Position numbers and translations under genes: made by a program. A stretch of DNA of 64,000 nt from Eucalyptus grandis (lineage: Eukaryota > Streptophyta > Magnoliopsida > Myrtales > Myrtaceae): assembly GCF_016545825.1 (NCBI RefSeq), contig NC_052618.1:51224331-51288330 (forward strand), given 5' to 3'. Under the pieces are notes generated by a model. It was not told the origin of the DNA. It saw nothing but the letters and a program-made list of their open reading frames with translations, and searched no databases. Shown here one piece after another: positions 1 to 9,479 of the stretch. The first letter of the stretch is position 1, and every line of letters begins with the position of its first letter.

Positions 1-278
1 TTTCACTGACGAAATAGGAACACTATTTATGGATGTTAAGCCTAGGTATAGCATAAATAAGATTTCTAATCGGACAAGGGCAGAGGAGGAGGGGTAGTGA
101 GCTAGTTGCGGGAATCTGTAGATGAAAATGTTGTTTCATTAAGTGATTAATGGTTTTTAAGCACGTAAAAGGTAAGTGATGCCTAGGCTGTTTTGTGTTT
201 GTCTCTTATAGGGAAGTTAATAGGCTCAAGTTCATGTGTGGCTGAAAGATTTTTCTCTGACTTTTCTAACTTGTGCAG

Positions 279-487
279 CTATGGAGAATTCAACTGCTGA
301 TGACACAGACGGAGTGCGTTTAAAAAGAAAACGCAAACCTTCGGAGAAGGGGTTGGAATTGCAGGCTGAGAAGGTCAAGAAACCTGTGAAACCTTTAAAA
401 TCATCTGGTAGATTGTCAAAAACTAATAAACCTGTGATTGATCCGGATTCTAGTAATGGTGTATATGGAGATGATGGTTCTGATTGA
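279..487 (+). CDS. Possible 3'-terminal coding exon of an unknown gene that starts left of the window
   Basis: A pyrimidine-rich stretch ending in TTGTGCAG (271-278) looks like a splice acceptor. It is followed by an open frame to a TGA at 485-487. The roughly 68 residues are basic and hydrophilic, with a KRKRKP cluster near the start that could act as a nuclear localisation signal, and an acidic end (YGDDGSD). I do not recognise the family. The ATG at 281 sits just inside the exon, so a short independent gene is also possible. No other exon of the gene is visible, and the join is inferred only from the acceptor-like sequence. Confidence 0.3.
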
Positions 488-1280
488 TTTGATTAAATTG
501 CAGTTCTCATTTCTTCTGTCTCTGGCGATATTTGTTTCATTTTCACCTGCTTGACACAATGTTTACTGATCTCTCCTCTAGGCTTTGAATGCCGTCACCC
601 GATTCACTGGAACATTTGAAATTTTCACTGTTGGATTTCTTTGTTTTCTTCTTGTTCAGTTAAAATTGGTGGGAAGACTTGAAAAAATTGCCGTTATCCA
701 ATTAGTCGAAATGGGTGTGTGGAACAGTATGCATGTGTACTGTCAGGAGGAATCCGCACGTGCGATCAGGATAAGGGTAACTTTTGAGCACAAAATTAAT
801 TGATGCCTGGCAACTGAAATCTCGGAGTTGTCGGATTCGATTGGCAATTTTTTTTTATATCTTAAGTGATTTCACTATGTTGTTAGTAATTTTTTAGACG
901 TGTTGGTAAATCACGGATTTGTAGAATGGTTCAAAACAGAGTAAAGCTACTTGAGGCAGACCCGGATGTGCCTAACGAGTCAGAACTTGATCTGATCGCT
1001 CAAGTTAAGCTGTAAGTTCAGACTCAGCTTGACCTCAAGCATACAAACATCGAAAATAACGCGGTATTCATGGTTCGCGTACTTCTCCACTAGGCCCGAG
1101 CAAGTGGGTGCTTGAGATAGGTTCATTCTCGACTCGACTATAGAGCCAAAGGCTAAATAAGATCCCTGCACATAGATTTGTCAACGCATGCTCTTGTGTT
1201 TAACGAACTGAATTGCACCATCACTCCAGGATCATCGGGTAAGGAAAACCTCACGATCCTTCTTAATGGGTTAGCAAAAT
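488..1280. other. Non-coding stretch, probable 3' flank; right part is duplicated
   Basis: No supported gene. The part from about 905 onward is a diverged copy of about 5220-5640: shared phrases include the stretch around 'gcttgag...ttctcgactc' and 'gtagattcgtcaa'-like sequence. It forms the left flank of the phytocyanin duplication. Confidence 0.5.
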
Positions 1281-1938
1281 TGGAGGAAAATTGTCTAAAA
1301 AATCATAAACATATTGCATTTTTATAAATTCAATTATATACATTTTAATTGTGTCGATTGACTTTATCCGGTCAATTTTGGCTTGAAAATCATTGAGGTA
1401 CACATCGGCTATTTTATGTGGTATGGTTCACATTAACTTGGATAATTTTTAATAATATTTTATAATTTTTTCAATGTTCAAATTTTTCCTTTTTTTCCTT
1501 CTCTTTTCCTTGTTTACTTTTTCTTTTTTCCCTTTTTCCTTCGATTGGCCATTGTTGGGCCTCATCGATGGCTAGCGAGGGACACTCGAGCTTGGTTTCT
1601 GGTCTACCCTCAGGGTAGCAAGGCAACCCCTCCCCTAAGGTTGGCAACCTCTATTAGCCATTGATGAGGCCTAGTGATGGCCGACAAAGGAAAAAAAAGA
1701 AAAAAGAAGAGAAGAGAAAATTATAAATATTAATAAAAAATTTGAATAACATATTAAATATTATTAATAATTATCAATGTTACTATTGGTTGTGTGCTAC
1801 GTAGGATAATTAGCATCCACATAATTGATTTCTGACAAAAGTTAACTAGATTGACTCAATTGATAAAATGCAAAAGTTTTAAGATTAAATTGGCAAAAGC
1901 ATAATAAGTTGAAGAGTTTTTCGATAATTTCCACATGA
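1281..1938. mobile_element. Degenerate long-terminal-inverted-repeat (foldback-like) element, family F1 copy 1
   Basis: The left end (around 1281-1400, containing 'aattttggcttgaaaatcattga') is an imperfect inverted repeat of the right end (around 1800-1938, containing 'gatttctgacaaaagttaac'). The core is AT-rich around a GC-richer centre (1545-1685). No transposase frame is present. The same end sequences occur near 4.3, 37.8 and possibly 41.3 kb, so this is a dispersed non-autonomous family. Boundaries are approximate and no clear target duplication was found. Confidence 0.5.
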
Positions 1939-2262
1939 AGCCGGCAATCCTTGTAGACACGGCCCATGGTTGAAAGACTTCGATTTTGGCCTTTTGAGAT
2001 CAGGATTTAATGACTCCACCGCTTTCTACAAAAAAAAATGACCCACTTTGAGCCAATTTCTGCATCGTTCATCACATCGCCACGGTGAGTAAACCAAAGC
2101 ATTTTCCAGCGGGCAGCCACCTCATGCGTGGAATCACCAAGCATACACAAACAGCCCCTCACCTGTAGTATATACACGAGCAAGCGAACACACATACGCA
2201 CACGCACGAAAAAACTACTTATCTCCCTAGAAAACACGTTTCACTAGCACGACAGCTCAGAA

Positions 2263-3111
2263 ATGGCACGTCTCGAAGAGCGCTTTCTTGATCGCGGCGG
2301 CGGCGATGGCGTTGCTGCTGATTCTTCTGTCCTCGAGCCATGCTGCTACGTATTATGTAGGGGACCCAGGATGGCTGGACTTACACTGTCGACCCTGACT
2401 CATGGGTCGCCGGCAAGACTTTCCCATGTCAGCGATGTTTTAGGTAATCAATCTCACCGCAGTGATGATAAGAGTTGGAAATGCATTTGAGCACGCTTTC
2501 ACTGAAGCAGCGCATCTACGTGTATGATCTGCATGAACATCACTTACTAATGCCTGGGGACTACGCATGTATCGATCATCAACTTCTATTCAGATTTGGA
2601 TAGATGAGAACGCCATTTTCTTATCTTGATAATAGCGATAGGATTCATGGAAGTGTCGTTGTATCTATTTGTGCTTACCGCTCGAATTGAACTGATTCTG
2701 GAATTCCTGCAAATGGCAGTTCTCGCCTAGGACAACACCAGCATCACGTGATCTCAGTCAATGCAAACGGGAACAAACAAATGCTCAACGAAGAAAAAAC
2801 TACGGGAGCTGTACTAGTGGCAACGACCAATTAACACTGACCGAAGCTGGCAATTGGTTTTTCATGTGAAATTTTGTGGGAACTGGTACTCCTCCTCACG
2901 CTTAGTCTGGTCTTTTGCCTAGTACTAAGTGGTTTAATTGGGGAGGTAAATCCATGGAAGATTGCGACTACGCTGTGAGAACCAGCCAACTATTTTAAAA
3001 GTTTAAGCTATTAGATGAAAGCGTGGTTTATTATTTAAATATTCTAACACTTCATATTGTCGTATCACTACGACTACACTAACCAAAAGATCGTGGTCGC
3101 TGTCAATTCAC
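2263..3111 (+). pseudogene. Broken phytocyanin (blue copper protein) gene, left duplicate
   Basis: This matches the intact gene at 5900-8074 in order and intron position but is disrupted. Exon 1 (2263-2445) keeps MARL...AATYYVGD and DSW...KTF only if the frame changes at least twice. The exon 1 junction (GTTTTAG then GTAATC) is conserved. Exon 2 starts near 2719; the codon for the Tyr of the FAYDN motif has become TAG. A 190-bp insertion at 2866-3055, flanked by TTCAT, then splits it. Sequence resumes as SYH..YTNQK and ends at TGA near 3111. The Cys next to the His is Tyr here. The gene cannot make a phytocyanin. Confidence 0.85.
2866..3055. mobile_element. 190-bp insertion in exon 2 of the phytocyanin pseudogene
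   Basis: Compared with the intact paralogue, exon 2 is interrupted immediately after TTCAT (2861-2865). Coding homology resumes right after a second TTCAT (3051-3055). A 5-bp target duplication explains both. The inserted DNA has no open frame and I do not recognise its family; its right part (about 2995-3050) is AT-rich and ends in 'attctaacac'. Confidence 0.6.
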
Positions 3112-3448
3112 TGTGAATCGACGTCAATGTGGTCTACCGAGGCAGGGATTCCACCAGTCTTAGCACCGGCTACACGGTAGATCTCAAGGTGTTTTGGTCT
3201 GTTTAGTCCTGGGGCGTACTCTCACAGCCCTTTCGTTTGGTGTGTTAATTCCAATTTTCTCATAGTATGAAGTGGGATTGTCTCACAAAGGCGTGTAATA
3301 TGCCTTGATGCTTTGCGTAGAGGTCCAGTTATCCTTCCTTCCATCGATTTACCACGTCTTCCTCTGTATGCATCTGGATCATGAAGCAGAAGGAGAACCG
3401 AGATTAATCCTGTTTTCAATTTTTTCACATTTCACAAACTTGTAGAGT
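3112..3448. other. 3' flank of the phytocyanin pseudogene
   Basis: Non-coding. It is homologous to the 3' flank of the intact copy (8075-8340): both contain a 'gaggcagggattccaccagtc'-like stretch followed by a 'ttgtatgaagt'-like stretch. It probably derives from the 3' untranslated region. Confidence 0.5.
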
Positions 3449-3685
3449 CCGTTTGTTTCGCGGAAAATGAATAATCTAGAATATATTTTCTTAAAAATGA
3501 TTGCCTCTTTCACTCACAAAATGAACAAACAAGAAACATTTTCATCGTCTATGAAAATGTTTAAACATAAATCATTGTTGATGATGATAATATTTTTTAT
3601 TGACTAATTATTTCAAACAATACAAATCATCATTTTTAGGAAAAGTTTTGTAAATTGTTCATTTTCCGTGAAACAAACACGGCCT
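3449..3685. mobile_element. Small inverted-repeat element (MITE), hAT-like ends
   Basis: About 237 bp. The left end contains CCGTTTGTTTCGCGGAAAAT; the right end is its near reverse complement (ATTTTCCGTGAAACAAACAC). There is no coding sequence. The equivalent place in the right phytocyanin duplicate (about 8330-8370) lacks it, so it inserted after the duplication or was lost there. The flanks CTTGTAGA and TTTGTCAA are a possible decayed 8-bp target duplication. The ends resemble those of the larger element at 43828-44871. Confidence 0.6.
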
Positions 3686-4267
3686 TTGTCAAAAAAAAAA
3701 AAAAATTATAATTTCACTATGTTAACGTTGCCCTTCCGCATCTTGTTCATGATTTTGGCTATGAAAAAGCCACTTCGGCTTAAAGCATTGTCTCTCAAGT
3801 GTAAACCGTAAGTTCTCATGTAGTTTTGGCTCCGTCGTCCCTCGTCCTTGATCAAATTAGAAATGCTCGAGTGAAGAGAAACCAGGGAAATGTTATAGAA
3901 ATACAGGGAGAGCAAACCATCGCCTGATTCTCACTATATCAATCGTGATACCACGACTTTTTAAGTCCATAATGGCAGAACCGATCAGTCCTTTCATATG
4001 GGATTTCACGGACGTTCCTGCTTCATCCACAGCGATAGAAAAGGTAGTTTCAACAGTAATTTGTTCATCAAAGTTCTCGTCAAGTAGAGTGAGTTGAGCC
4101 CTCGATGGTGATTCAGTTGGATATAATCAACTGTGGAAAATGAGAAAAATGTTCATTCTTCCCGTTAAGGGTACAAGTAGAAGATTTTGCCTTAGCATAC
4201 GGGGAATGTCAGAATAGTATGCATAAAGGTGCAATGTACCTTAATTGTATATTGTGAATACTCTGGG
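3686..4267. other. Non-coding flank, duplicated, with a faint retrotransposon gag relic
   Basis: No gene. Positions about 3940-4130 are homologous to about 8575-8765. On the minus strand the right part corresponds to the decayed copia gag-like stretch that is better preserved at 8699-8893. A poly-A run lies near 3690-3705. Confidence 0.4.
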
Positions 4268-5060
4268 ACAGTTGTCCACAAGATCGTGAACTCATTGCAC
4301 TCTGATCGATTAATCTTAAACCTTTAAATTTTGCCAACTGAGTCATAAATTTTTTGATAATTTGCCAATTAAGTTAATCCGGCTAATTTTAACCGGAAAT
4401 CATTAACGTAGAAGGTGGTCATCCTACATAGTACCATTGATGCTAAAATGGGTTAATTTTTTTATAATTTTTTTATTGTTACTCTTTATGGATAAATAGA
4501 AAAAAAAATTCATCTGTCATTCTAGGAAATGCCATATAAGGTATGAACCATGATTGGCATTCTTTAGGGATAAGTTGAATCCTTTACTTGTATTTTCACT
4601 GTGTAGTAGGTCACCAGCAACCCTCCTTGACTGCAAAGGCCTTGCCTAAACTTAGTGAGGGCCATTTTAGTTGCTATTGCCAACGGCCCCAGGCAAGGCC
4701 TTAACAGCCTTGCCAATCACGGGTGAGGGCCTTCACGGCCCCACTCGCCACAGATGAGGCGGCCCTTACCCAAATCTAGCGTGGGCCTTCGCATCCTCGT
4801 CAACTATGGGTAAGGCCCCCCTTGTTCAAGGCCAGTGGGGCCTCTAAGGCCCTCGCTCAGACTGAGCGACGCCTTTATGGCCGGTGAGCAAAGATAAAAA
4901 GGAAAAGAAAAATAAATTATAAAAATTATTTATGTTAGCACTGGTGATATCACGGAAGATTACTAATATTCATATCAATGATTTCTAGTCAAAATTGACT
5001 GAATATACTAAATTGATAAATTTTTAATAGGTTTAAAACTTTTTGGACAGTACTCCCAAA
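4268..5060. mobile_element. Long-terminal-inverted-repeat element, family F1 copy 2
   Basis: The left arm (about 4268-4440) includes 'ctaattttaaccggaaatca'. The right arm (about 4930-5060) includes its imperfect reverse complement 'tgatttctagtcaaaattga'. Between them is a GC-rich centre (4610-4900) built from repeated AAGGCC/GGCCTT-type words. It has no transposase and belongs to the same family as the elements at 1281, 37752 and possibly 41315. Confidence 0.5.
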
Positions 5061-5899
5061 AACTCTAGGAATACAACAAGAATTTGGCAATTTGAATCTC
5101 CACATTTGTAAAATTCGTTAACTGAAATCATTGATTTTGTGGATTCGGTTGCAATCTTTCAAGGGCTAATCATAACTTTTATCAAATTCTTTATAGTTTC
5201 TTGCTAATAAATTCATGTCATCATTCGATTAGCGACCTTCTATACGCGTTAAATCATGAATTCAGAGTCCAAACGTAGGACAACGTACACCTCAAACTCG
5301 ACCTTGACAAGAGTTAAAGCTCGGCCCTCTAGTTAGCATCAAGCCAAGCTACTTGATGTTCTTACAAGTCAAAACATGATTTGATCATAATTGAAGCTCG
5401 AGTTTGAAGCTATAAATTCAGACTCGCCTCCACCTCGAGTATACAACGTTGTCAATACCACTAGGCTTGAGCAAGCACTGCTCCTGTCGAAGCATTACAG
5501 CGCTTGAGATCGGCTTATTCTCGACTCAACTTGACGAAAACTGATGGAGCCAAGGCTGAGTAAGCTCGCTGTACGTAGATTCGTCAATGCCTGCCCTTTG
5601 TGTCTTATGAACTTGGACTCATGTCCCTGAATCGCATTAGACTGTTTCAGGTTAGTATTTAGGGCTCAACCGCCTTCCACAGAAAGGACGACTCACTTCG
5701 AGCCAATTTCTACATCGTTTATTTCATCGCCATGGTGAGTAAACCAAAGCATTTTCCAATGCGTAATCCCTTCGCTCATGAAATCACCAAGTACAATGAA
5801 CTGCCCTCCCATAAATGCAAGCGGAGACAGACACAGACGCACACAAAACACCTTCCTATCTCTGTAGAAACGCGCTTCACTCTGCACAATAGCTCGGAA
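5061..5899. other. 5' flank of the intact phytocyanin gene
   Basis: No separate gene is supported. Positions 5220-5640 repeat the 905-1200 region and 5670-5899 repeat 2010-2262, so this is the right copy of the duplicated flank. It should hold the promoter and 5' leader of the phytocyanin gene. I could not place a TATA box with confidence. Confidence 0.45.
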
Positions 5900-8074
5900 A
5901 TGGCACGCCTCGGAAAGTGCTTTCTCAATGTCGCAGCGATGGTGATGATGTCGGTGTTGATTCTTCCGTCCCTGAGCTATGCTGCTACGTATTATGTAGG
6001 GGACACATATGGCTGGTCTTATAATATTGATCTCGACTCGTGGGCTGCCGACAAGACTTTCTATGTCAATGATGTTTTAGGTAATTGATTTTACCGTTGT
6101 CATTATAAGAGTAGGAATTGCATGTGACCATGAATTTGCTCAAGCGGCATGTTTACATCCATAATCTGCATGGACATCACTTATTGATGCCAAACGACTA
6201 TGCACATGTCAATTATCATGCATGGTTTGTCAAGATCGTACTTCGATTGAGATTGGGATATATCGCATAGCCATTTTTCGCGTGAACAACAGCAATAGTG
6301 TTGTTACTGATCAAAAACATTAAACAAGAAAACAGAAAACCAGAAGCTATATTTTTCAGATGAGGAAGAGAAGCACAGAGAAACATAACACAAACTTGCA
6401 TACGTCTGTTCTAAAGAAAAAAAAAACTATCGAGTATCACAACTAAATACAAAGCAAAAACTGCTTACGTACGTGCAACACATAATTGCACACAAACGTG
6501 CTATTAACTTCCTAGAAAATAGCAAAAAATACTAAATACATAACTAAATGAACTTGGCTGTTTTTTAATAAAAAAAACAGAGAAAAACAAAGGAAAAAAC
6601 AAGACAAAAAATAGCAGCACTGAGACATTATAATCCAAAAAACTCCTCCTTGAATCAGTTGCTGCTGCATACTCCAATTTTCTTTCTTAATACTTTAAAT
6701 CTTCCAGCTTGAAGTGGTTTTGTGAACATGTCTACAAGTTGATCTTCAGATCTGCAATAAACCAACTTAACTTCACCATTTTGTTGCACCTCACGTAGAA
6801 AGAAGAACTTAACCTTGAAATGTTTAGTTTTGCCATGAAAAAGTGGATTCTTAGATATTGCTAGAGCAACTTGATTATCCACATTAATTTCGATATAGCC
6901 ACTGGAATTCAGCCATAAATCTTTCATTATCTTCTTCAACCACAAAGCTTGATTTGCAGTTGCAGTAGCTGCTATAAACTCAGCCTCTGCAGTAGACTGA
7001 GCTATAATCTCTTGCTTTTTAGAATACCAGGAGAAACAAGTAGAACCAAAACTGAAACAATATTCAGACGTAATCTTCATGTCATCTACTGAACCAGCCT
7101 AGTTACTATCAGAAAATCCTTGCAAATTAAACTTCTGACCTTTCTTAAACTTCACACCAAAGAACAATGTTCCTTTGAGATATCTCAATACCCTTTTTGT
7201 TGCAATCAAATGTAACTGACTAGGACTACTCATAAACCTAGATAAAACACTCACAGCAAATAGAATATCTGGTCTGATTGTTATAAGATACATGAGACAC
7301 CCAATCAGACTTCTATACATAGAAGCATCTACCGCATCTGTTTCATCATTCTTCTGCAGCTTCTCTTTAACAGCCATAGGAGTGCTTACATTTCGATACT
7401 TGCTTCACTTCACAGTCCCTCAAGATCATTCATGCTCTGATACCACTGTTGTTACTGATCAAAAACAGTAAACAAGAAAACAGAAAACCAGAAGCTATAT
7501 TTTTCAGATGAGGAAGAGAAGTACAGAGAAACAGAACACAAACTTGCATACGTCTGTTCTAAATAAGAAAAAAAACTATCGAGTATCACAACTACATACA
7601 AAGCAAAAATTGCTCACGTACGTGCAACACATAACTGCACACAAACGTGCTATTAACTTCCTAGAAAATAACAAAAAACACTAAATACATAACTAAATGA
7701 ACTTTGCTGTTTTTTAATAAAAAAAAAAACAGAGGAAAAAACAATACAGAAAACAGCAGCACTAAGACATTATAATCCAACAAATAGGATGAACAGGAGT
7801 GTCGTTATATAAGTTTGTTACTAATGGCTTCGACTGAGCTGGTTCTAAGCATTCGTGTAAATGGACAGTTTTCGCCTACGACAACACCTATCATAACGTG
7901 GTCTCCGTTGATGCCAATGGGTACAACACATGCTCAGCAAACTCGAACTACGGGGTTTTTACAAGTGGCAATGACGAGATAACATTGACAAGCGCCGGCA
8001 CATGGTACTTCATCTGCTCGTATCACTGCGACTTCGCTAACCAGAAGATGGCAGTCACTGTCTATTCACCGTGA
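5900..8074 (+). CDS. Phytocyanin (plantacyanin-like blue copper protein), two exons, transposon in the intron
   Basis: Exons 5900-6080 and 7869-8074 join in phase 1 to encode about 128 residues. Residues 1-28 are a signal peptide (MARLGKCF...LSYA), so the mature ~100-residue protein should act in the wall or apoplast as a small electron carrier. The family core is clear: ATYYVGDTYGW near the mature start, the first copper His in YHNVV, a Cys in NTCS, then GTWYFICSYHCD..NQK. There is no hydrophobic GPI tail, which separates it from early-nodulin-like members. The loop between the copper Cys and His is two residues shorter than in the textbook pattern, and Gln or Met near the end could be the axial ligand. 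The intron is 1,788 bp because a copia derivative sits in it. The GT and AG signals and the frame are intact, so I call it potentially functional. Confidence 0.75.
6299..6640 (-). repeat. Left LTR (3' LTR) of the intronic copia element
   Basis: 342 bp. It matches the LTR at 7447-7782 closely, with scattered substitutions. Its inner end reads CAAAA where CAACA is expected, so it has picked up at least one end mutation. Confidence 0.88.
6655..7080 (-). pseudogene. Copia RNase H remnant
   Basis: About 141 residues, frame open to a stop. It contains the hallmark copia RNase H phrases: SWYSKKQEIIAQSTAEAEFIA, HFKVKFFFLRE and DMFTKPL. It begins in the middle of the polyprotein and is separated by a stop from the fragment at 7099-7377, so it is a relic. 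Confidence 0.85.
7099..7377 (-). pseudogene. Copia reverse-transcriptase tail remnant
   Basis: About 92 residues with copia phrases MYRSLIGCLMYL, RPDILFAVSVLSRFM and KRVLRYLKGT. These lie between the reverse transcriptase core and RNase H. The catalytic core (YVDD region) is absent. Upstream, the frame runs straight into the 5' leader because of the internal deletion. Confidence 0.85.
7447..7782 (-). repeat. Right LTR (5' LTR) of the intronic copia element
   Basis: 336 bp, TGTTG...CAACA. It is separated by a single base from the tRNA primer-binding site at 7434-7445. Confidence 0.88.
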
Positions 8075-8698
8075 AATGACGCCAATGCGGTCAATCGGGG
8101 CAAGGATTTCATCGGTCCTAGCACCCGTGCCACTGTTTTGGTTTACTTTCCAGATTTTCCCATTGTATGAAGTAAAATGATGTTGGAATCGTCTAGATAA
8201 CTAAGGCATGTAGTGGTCTCAATAAAATGCTCCGATTGCTTTGCCCGCTTAATTAAGGATCAGCAAAATAGGCCCACTGATCCTTGAATCCGTTGATTTA
8301 CTACTTTCTCCTTTTTTATCTCTGGATTTTTTAAGCTCATGAAGCTCATATATAACAATGACCTTTGTTCATCATTTTGGCTATGCAAAAGCCACCTGGG
8401 GTTACAGAATTGCCTCTCAAATGTATATCTTCGATTCGGACATTGTTGTTGCTCTTTCGTCATTGATCGAGATATAAATGCTCAAATGATGAGAAACCAA
8501 GGGAATGTTAACTCTGAATTCCACTTTTTTAAAATTAGAAGTGCTCGACAACAAAGTATTGCCTAATTCTCACTCCATCGATCGTGGTATCACGACTTTT
8601 TAAGTTCAAGTAGCAGAATTGATCAGGTCATTAATATGGGGTTCCGCAGAAATACCTTCTGCAATGCATAGTGAGAACAAACCTAGTTTCAGCAGTAG
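8075..8698. other. 3' flank of the intact phytocyanin gene
   Basis: Non-coding. It is homologous to 3112-3448 plus 3700-4050 of the left duplicate, without the MITE at 3449-3685. It presumably includes the 3' untranslated region and polyadenylation signals; AATAAA-like words occur near 8220. Confidence 0.45.
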
Positions 8699-8893
8699 TT
8701 AGTTCATCAAGGTTTTCGTCAGGTAGAGCGATTTGAGCCTTGCCCACAGTTCAGCAACGGTGCTTTCTCCTTCAAAAACGTGTGGAAAACTTGCAACCGT
8801 CAGCAACTTCCAAGTATAGCGCCACTCTTTGGGCGCGGTACCATGGAAAATCCTCTTTAGAAGGGAGAGCAACCCTGGGAAAAGCAAGTGGCA
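8699..8893 (-). pseudogene. Short retrotransposon gag-like relic
   Basis: On the minus strand the frame reads HVFEGESTVAELWARLKSLY and then LTKTLMN. This resembles the copia gag segment in which a predicted helix is followed by 'S(L/M)TN'. It is only about 65 residues, with no LTR or other domain nearby. The related stretch at about 4040-4135 is more decayed. The assignment rests on one motif. Confidence 0.35.
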
Positions 8894-9070
8894 ATGACCA
8901 GATAACACCAGGTAGTCCCGGCACCTGGTACTTTATTAGTTCATATCATCGTGACTGCTCAAGCCAGAAGGTTGCAATCACCTCCTGCTCATCATGGAGT
9001 GATATCGCCGGGTCCACTGAGGCAGAGATTTCACGTCTTAGCACTTGCTACACAGTAGATTTTTAGGTGT
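8884..9070 (+). pseudogene. 3' fragment of a third phytocyanin copy
   Basis: The frame SGNDQIT...GTWYFISSYHRD..SQKVAI aligns with the end of exon 2 of the intact gene (SGNDEIT...GTWYFICSYHCD..NQKMAV). The copper-binding Cys is Ser and the Cys beside the His is displaced. No exon 1, no first half of exon 2 and no normal stop are present. The downstream words around 9020-9075 also match the 3' flank of the other two copies. Confidence 0.8.
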
Positions 9071-9479
9071 TTTGGTGTGTCTAGTAATGGCTGTTACTCC
9101 TAACTAAATTCTGACATAGTTTTGGCTCTTTCGTCATTGATCAAGTTAGAAATGCTCGAACGAGGTGAAACCAGGGAAATTTGAACAAGTGCCTCATGTC
9201 GATCCAGTGCTTATGATCCATCTGGAGTGGTGACTTTCATTATTTCAAATTTTGAGATTTCCGTAGTTTTGCTTTTGCTCATCCTCAGTTCAGATTAAAC
9301 GAAAGAGATGGCTGATGTAGGTCGTTCAATGTCACTTTCTTCGTTTAAATTCACTAAAAGTTCACTAAACATGAGATTTATTCACAGAGACTGGACGATG
9401 GATTTCATTTCATGAGGAACCCGATGATGGCATTTGAGTAACTTTCTCTTATTTGAGGACGATATGCTGTCGATAGAAG
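9071..9479. other. Intergenic stretch between phytocyanin fragment and RTM2-like gene
   Basis: No gene is supported. It contains further patches of the duplicated phytocyanin 3' flank (9120-9180) and probably the 3' untranslated region of the minus-strand RTM2-like gene. Confidence 0.4.

Larger units (their letters stand above)
6299..7782 (-). mobile_element. Internally deleted Ty1-copia retrotransposon in the phytocyanin intron
   Basis: Two LTRs (6299-6640 and 7447-7782, TGTTG...CAACA ends) are flanked by a perfect 5-bp target duplication, AATAG (6294-6298 and 7783-7787). Beside the right LTR is GCTCTGATACCA (7434-7445), complementary on the element strand to the 3' end of plant initiator Met-tRNA, so the element reads on the minus strand. 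A purine-rich tract (AAGGAGGAGTT) lies next to the left LTR. Inside are only the tail of reverse transcriptase (7099-7377) and RNase H (6655-7080). Gag, protease, integrase and most of reverse transcriptase are missing. It is antisense to the host gene and cannot move on its own. Confidence 0.9.

Noticed and set aside
5732..5899. A 56-residue N-terminal extension of the phytocyanin frame
   Set aside because: The family starts at the signal peptide (MARLGK). The extension is hydrophilic and is not open in the duplicate.
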